Source of the DNA: UBA4132 sp037133675
Lineage (GTDB): Bacteria; Pseudomonadota; Gammaproteobacteria; Methylococcales; Methylomonadaceae
Assembly (NCBI GenBank): GCA_037133675.1
Contig: JBAXNR010000011.1
Coordinates: 1 to 64,000, forward strand
Reading direction: 5' to 3'
Length of the DNA: 64,000 nt
Shown here: positions 60,370 through 64,000 of the stretch, one piece after another
How positions within the stretch are numbered: position 1 is the first letter of the stretch
How the letters are laid out: the number at the start of each line of letters is the position of its first letter
The notes under the pieces: generated by a model
Databases searched by the model: none
What the model was told of the DNA's origin: nothing
The model's input: the letters and a program-made list of their open reading frames with translations, nothing else
Translations under genes and position numbers: made by a program

Positions 60370-60433
60370 GCGTGATCCCAAGTTCTTGAGACAGTTCAAA
60401 AATTGATTATTGGAGTCCAAACTATTTCGCTAT

Positions 60434-60519
60434 GTAGGGTGGGCAAACAGCTCTATCGTTCGCCCACGCTGAATTGACATAAACTGGTGGGCAAGTAAAA
60501 AGACACTTGCCCACCCTAC
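60434..60519. repeat. Nested palindromes of the GTGGGCAAAC family
   Basis: Outer arms GTAGGGTGGGCAA (60434-60446) and TTGCCCACCCTAC (60507-60519) are exact complements. Inside are two hairpins: GTGGGCAAACAG...CGTTCGCCCAC (60439-60468) and GGTGGGCAAGT...ACTTGCCCACC (60486-60515). The first is nearly the same as the hairpin at 43741-43769. Confidence 0.75.
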
Positions 60520-60528
60520 CTAACTTCC

Positions 60529-60687
60529 TTGGCTGTTGTCTTGTCCGCACTCACTACTTTATTAGCCTTTGGCTTGTTGGCGATTAGTTCAACTGAAATC
60601 GTCCACGCATTTGGTTTTACGGTAGCGGTAGGTATACTAACCGCATTGTTAGGTGCGCCGTTGTTGGGTTTAACACGCAAAAGCTAA
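60529..60687 (+). pseudogene. C-terminal remnant of an MMPL/RND-type exporter
   Basis: A 52-codon open stretch ending in TAA reads as the last membrane helices of an MMPL-family exporter: LSALTTLLAFGLLAIS, then HAFGFTVAVGILTALLGAPLLGL and a short basic tail. There is no start or upstream frame, and the stretch begins 10 bases after the palindrome cluster. It is probably the surviving end of a deleted gene. Confidence 0.65.
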
Positions 60688-60719
60688 TGCTAAATACTGG
60701 GCGTGATGGGGGGGGATGA

Positions 60720-63356
60720 ATGTTTGATAGCGATCAGTTTAGATACGAAATTGAAGCACTGTTAAAAGATGTGCCGCATGATAAATGTGTAGTGTTTGCA
60801 GTGCGCTCAGCAATGCGGGTGTTGCCACTATTATTAGCGGTTAGGCAAAACAAGGAGGCGTTTTGGTTTTGGAAAGCAGCAGATAGAAATAAGCATTTAC
60901 TGGCAGTATTAAGAGCTTATAGTTGTAGCATTGGATTTGTTTTAACTGGAAAATACGCCTCCGCCAAAGACACTAATGATGCTGCCGCAGCCAAGGCTAA
61001 CACTAGCAACAGTGCCTACGCCTATTCCGCCAACTCCGCTGCCAACTCCGCTGCCTACGCCGTCGCCTACGCAGCCGCTTCCGCCTCCGTCTCTGCCAAC
61101 ACTTACACCTACACCTCCGATGCTGATGTTATACAAATAATGCAGATGGACTTAGCAACACTGAAAAAGATAACATCAAAAGATTTATTACAACAACCGT
61201 TGTGGTCAAAAAATATGCCTGAAAAATGGCAGCAATGGCTAACTGATTTTAAAGCCGATGCCTTAAGCCTAAATGCGGGCTTTGAGGTATGGTTAGATTG
61301 GTATGATGACAGATTACAAGGCAAGCCCATAGATGTTGAATTACTTAGACAATGGAATAACATTCCTAAAGAAATTCAAAATCAAGGCGCGGCGGAAGTT
61401 AATGCTTATCTCAAAAATCTGGTACAAAAAACTGCCGTACAACCGCTAAACCGTGTCCGCGCTATTTTCATCGGTTATGGTGAGTCTGGAAAAACCTCGT
61501 TAATCCGTGCCTTACACGATGAACCCGTCACGGAAGGTAAAGAAGCCATGACAGTTGGCATTGATATTCGTGATTGGTCTGTCCCTGATACCAATATTAA
61601 AGCCCATTTTTGGGATTTTGGCGGTCAGGTGATGGCTCATGCTACCCATCAATTCTTTTTACGCTCTTCCTGTTTGTATGTGCTGGTGCTGAATGCGCGT
61701 AGTGAAATCGGTGGCACAGAACAATCCGAATATTGGCTGGAACACGTTAAAGGTTTCGGTAAAAACGCGCCTGTGATGATCGTCGGTAATAAAGCTGATC
61801 TAGCCAGCATTAATTTGGATATGAGTTATCTTAAAAGCAAATATGCCAATATCGTTGATTTTTATCCGATCTCTTGTACACAAGCAACGACACAATTTAA
61901 AGCGAAGTTCGACAGTTTCAAACAGGACTTTTGCCAGCAATTACGCACCGTTGGCACTAATCAGATGCAATTCACCAAAGAACAATTTGGTGTATTAGAA
62001 GCATTGCGTCATTACTCGCCAAAAGCCGCTTTTTTATCGCACCAAAAATTTATCGATATTTGCGCTGAACATGGCATTGGCACGGAAGGCGTACAAAACA
62101 GAGACTGGCTACTGGATATTTTGGATAAATTAGGCGTGGTGATTTATTTCCCCCAACTAGCCTGTTTGGACGACTATGTATTAAATCCGCGTTGGTTGAC
62201 TCATGGCGTTTATACCCTAATGTACAAACAACAGCCACGCTTAACCCTGCGTGATGCGGTTGCCATTTTGCGTGATAAACCAATTAGTGACGAACAAGGT
62301 AACAAACTGGATTATCCAATGGATAAATGCCGCTTTATCATGGATGCGATGCAGGAGTTCAAATTATGTTATTCGTTGCCGCATGACCGTAACACGTTAA
62401 TTATTCCAGAATTATTACCCACCGATCAACCGCGTGATATTCCCTTTGAACAATTCAAACGTGGGGCGTTAGCGTTTGAATTTGTGTTTCGTGGCTTTTT
62501 ACCACGTCATATCATGCCTGAACTAATCGTCAATCATCATGAAGAAATTGTGAAAGACGTTGTTTGGCAACGTGGCGTATTGTTAAGAAATAAAAGCTAT
62601 CAATCGCTGGCTTTATTAAAAGTGGATTATCATGAGCGGGTATTATCGATTTGGGTAAAAAGCGGCGATGCTAGAGATTATCTCAGCCTGTTAAATAATG
62701 AAGTATTGCAAATATTGGGGCGGTTGGAGCTGGATTATAAAGAGTGGATTGCGTTGCCATTATCAGCCTGTATCAGTGATAAAACGCTAATCAGAAGCGA
62801 AGAAAAAGCCTCTTATCGGCAGATTTTGGCTTTCGCTAGAAAAGGAGAGCAAGTATATATTTCTGAATCGGGTTTAGAATATGATTTAGGAAAAGTTTTA
62901 GGTGTTATTTTATCCAAGGATGAGCAAGTAAAAGCAGGGATTATTAATGTTTATGGTGATTATGTAGGGGATAAAAAAGTGAGTGATATAAAAATAGAAA
63001 TTGGTGATAACGCCAGAATCAATGGCTCAGTCGTTGCCGCTGAAAAAATCGAAAATAGTTTTAATAATTTAAAAGAATCCAAAGCGGATGATGCGGTGAA
63101 AGCGTTGTTAGAACAGTTATTAACTGAAATCAAAACCTTAAATACCAAAGTACCCGCCGCACAAGCGCAAGCAGTAGAAAATATGGCAAAACGTGCTGAT
63201 ACCTTGGTGACTGAAAGCAAAAGCGCGACACCCGATAAAGAATGGTATCAACTCAGTTTTAAAGGGATTAAAGAAGCGGCTTTAGCCATAGGCGATGCAG
63301 CTAAACCCGTGCTGGATATTGCTGAAAAACTCAGTCCGTTATTATTAGGCTTGTAA
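60720..63356 (+). CDS. ROCO (Roc-COR) GTPase without leucine-rich repeats
   Basis: An 878-residue protein. Residues 1-75 form a small unknown domain. Residues 80-138 are an Ala/Ser/Asn/Tyr low-complexity stretch. Roc GTPase motifs: P-loop GYGESGKTSLIRAL near 251-264, WDFGGQ (DxxG) near 297-302, VGNKADL near 357-363. COR domain from about 410 (LNPRWLTHGVYTLM near 488; LAFEFVFRGFLPRHIMPELI near 585). The C-terminal 100 residues carry beta-strand repeats (GDNARINGSVVAAEKIENSF) and a coiled coil. No LRR, kinase or TIR domain. A G8 tract serves as ribosome site. A 44-residue membrane peptide gene follows. Such proteins are likely signalling or defence switches. Confidence 0.88.
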   Translation: MFDSDQFRYEIEALLKDVPHDKCVVFAVRSAMRVLPLLLAVRQNKEAFWFWKAADRNKHLLAVLRAYSCSIGFVLTGKYASAKDTNDAAAAKANTSNSAYAYSANSAANSAAYAVAYAAASASVSANTYTYTSDADVIQIMQMDLATLKKITSKDLLQQPLWSKNMPEKWQQWLTDFKADALSLNAGFEVWLDWYDDRLQGKPIDVELLRQWNNIPKEIQNQGAAEVNAYLKNLVQKTAVQPLNRVRAIFIGYGESGKTSLIRALHDEPVTEGKEAMTVGIDIRDWSVPDTNIKAHFWDFGGQVMAHATHQFFLRSSCLYVLVLNARSEIGGTEQSEYWLEHVKGFGKNAPVMIVGNKADLASINLDMSYLKSKYANIVDFYPISCTQATTQFKAKFDSFKQDFCQQLRTVGTNQMQFTKEQFGVLEALRHYSPKAAFLSHQKFIDICAEHGIGTEGVQNRDWLLDILDKLGVVIYFPQLACLDDYVLNPRWLTHGVYTLMYKQQPRLTLRDAVAILRDKPISDEQGNKLDYPMDKCRFIMDAMQEFKLCYSLPHDRNTLIIPELLPTDQPRDIPFEQFKRGALAFEFVFRGFLPRHIMPELIVNHHEEIVKDVVWQRGVLLRNKSYQSLALLKVDYHERVLSIWVKSGDARDYLSLLNNEVLQILGRLELDYKEWIALPLSACISDKTLIRSEEKASYRQILAFARKGEQVYISESGLEYDLGKVLGVILSKDEQVKAGIINVYGDYVGDKKVSDIKIEIGDNARINGSVVAAEKIENSFNNLKESKADDAVKALLEQLLTEIKTLNTKVPAAQAQAVENMAKRADTLVTESKSATPDKEWYQLSFKGIKEAALAIGDAAKPVLDIAEKLSPLLLGL

Positions 63357-63388
63357 ACTTGCTGTCTGTATTTAATTGAGGAGTGACT

Positions 63389-63523
63389 ATGGATATTGAA
63401 ACTGTATTTAAATTACTGGCTATTATACTTTGGCCATTCTTACTGGTATTTTTATACTATCTACTTGACAGAAAAGGTTTTAAAAAACAACTGGAAAAGT
63501 TTAAAAAAGAGGGTTGGTCTTAA
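63389..63523 (+). CDS. 44-residue single-pass membrane protein
   Basis: A small gene with a strong ribosome site (GAGGAG, five bases before the ATG), starting 32 bases after the ROCO stop. The product has a hydrophobic helix at about 6-27 (VFKLLAIILWPFLLVFLYYLL) and a basic tail (DRKGFKKQLEKFKKEGWS). No family recognised. The position suggests co-transcription with the ROCO GTPase; it could be a membrane effector or anchor, but this is inference. Confidence 0.65.
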   Translation: MDIETVFKLLAIILWPFLLVFLYYLLDRKGFKKQLEKFKKEGWS

Positions 63524-63792
63524 ATGAACCTTTAAACGCATCAAGCGGATTTGTCAGATGCCAAAGCCGCTTGGTGGGTTTGTAAGCACATCACTTTTTC
63601 ATATCGAGCTGCAACACATTTTGACAAGCACTATTTGTCGGAAACACCTATTTTTTCTCACGCCTAAACAGGCTTATTCCGACCTACATGGCTAGCAAAA
63701 TAATCGACGTATTATCCCGAATAAACACGGCTACATTTTTCATACAGTAAATGGGTTAAAATGCTCCTCATTTTTTCAGCCATTATTTCCTT

Positions 63793-64000
63793 ATGATTAA
63801 AGAAACTCTCAATGCACGGCGATTATTATGCCCGCTGCCCGTCATTCGCACTCAAGATAAAGTTAAACAACTGCAAGTTGGCGATCAGTTGGAAGTGATT
63901 TGCACCGACCCTGGTGTCATGCAGGATATTCCAACATGGTGTCGTATTAATGGACATAAAGTGTTGGAAACCATGACTGGCGATCATGAATATATTATTC
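63793..64000 (+). CDS. TusA/SirA-like sulfur carrier (partial, runs off window)
   Basis: The first 69 codons of a TusA-family sulfur carrier. The CPxP motif occurs as LLCPLPVIRTQDKVKQL, with the persulfide cysteine at residue 13. The IF3-C-like fold continues in LEVICTDPGVMQDIPTWC, a typical pattern. The C-terminus lies beyond the window edge. TusA passes sulfur to TusBCD and TusE; relatives of the latter are at 29418-30016, far from here. About 270 bases before it (63524-63792) show nothing recognisable. Confidence 0.85.
   Translation, partial: MIKETLNARRLLCPLPVIRTQDKVKQLQVGDQLEVICTDPGVMQDIPTWCRINGHKVLETMTGDHEYII

Noticed and set aside
60942..61136. Glycine/valine-rich minus-strand frame
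   Set aside because: Antisense of the Ala/Ser/Tyr low-complexity stretch in the ROCO gene.

Overview
The window looks like a chromosome segment of a moderately AT-leaning gammaproteobacterium. The FabI, SecA (with a C-terminal zinc motif), type I Cca, YajQ, FeoABC, Kup and TusB/DsrC-like proteins are all of gammaproteobacterial type. The exopolysaccharide genes, alternative spermidine genes, antiporter-like NADH dehydrogenase subunits and many short palindromic repeats would suit a methanotroph or sulfur-oxidiser relative (Methylococcales or Thiotrichales-like). That placement is inference; no marker in the window settles it. No rRNA, tRNA or CRISPR array was seen.

Layout. 1-4.5 kb: an exopolysaccharide edge with a C-terminally clipped Wzc-like co-polymerase, a small Wza-like export protein, a MITE-like element and an outer-membrane beta-barrel gene. 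4.5-9.9 kb: a minus-strand operon of one O-methyltransferase and three proton-channel-type subunits (NuoL-, NuoM-, NuoM-like) without the rest of complex I. A broken C-terminal copy of the last subunit lies at 11.8 kb. 10-13.8 kb: yajQ, cca and a phosphate transporter with its PhoU-like partner. 14.2-18.2 kb: a three-gene alternative spermidine pathway with base composition unlike its neighbours, beside transposase-like debris. 18.9-23 kb: fabI, a PilZ gene and secA. 23.3-27.2 kb: a DUF502 membrane protein, a small lipoprotein and feoABC. 27.4-30 kb: a HerA-type ATPase, an SMR exporter, tusB and a two-cysteine dsrC-like gene.

30-32.3 kb is a decayed region of frameshifted and truncated genes mixed with repeated palindromes. 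32.3-35.2 kb carries three tandem AIM24-family genes behind a protein with two cyclic-nucleotide-binding domains. 35.3-40.5 kb is a MoxR/DUF58/DUF4381/BatA/BatB operon with overlapping genes. 40.8-45 kb holds a P-type cation ATPase and alaC. 45.4-48 kb holds a compact set: an ABM-like protein, a coiled-coil protein, a VWA protein and a short divergent adenylosuccinate-synthetase paralogue. The last three are almost certainly one transcript.

48.1-53.5 kb is an MCE/Mla-type lipid transporter (permease, ATPase, MCE protein, lipoprotein) followed by kup. 53.5-57.4 kb is a SNF2 helicase with a SWIM zinc-finger partner. 57.7-60.4 kb is a DyP-type peroxidase with a membrane-anchored partner. 60.7-63.5 kb is a ROCO (Roc-COR) GTPase without leucine-rich repeats, followed by a 44-residue membrane peptide. 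The window ends inside a tusA-like gene.

The strongest candidates for something undescribed are the coiled-coil/VWA/PurA-like operon, the CNBD plus AIM24 trio, the minimal NuoL-M-M operon with its methyltransferase, and the ROCO plus small membrane protein pair. All functional proposals for these are inference from motifs and gene order.
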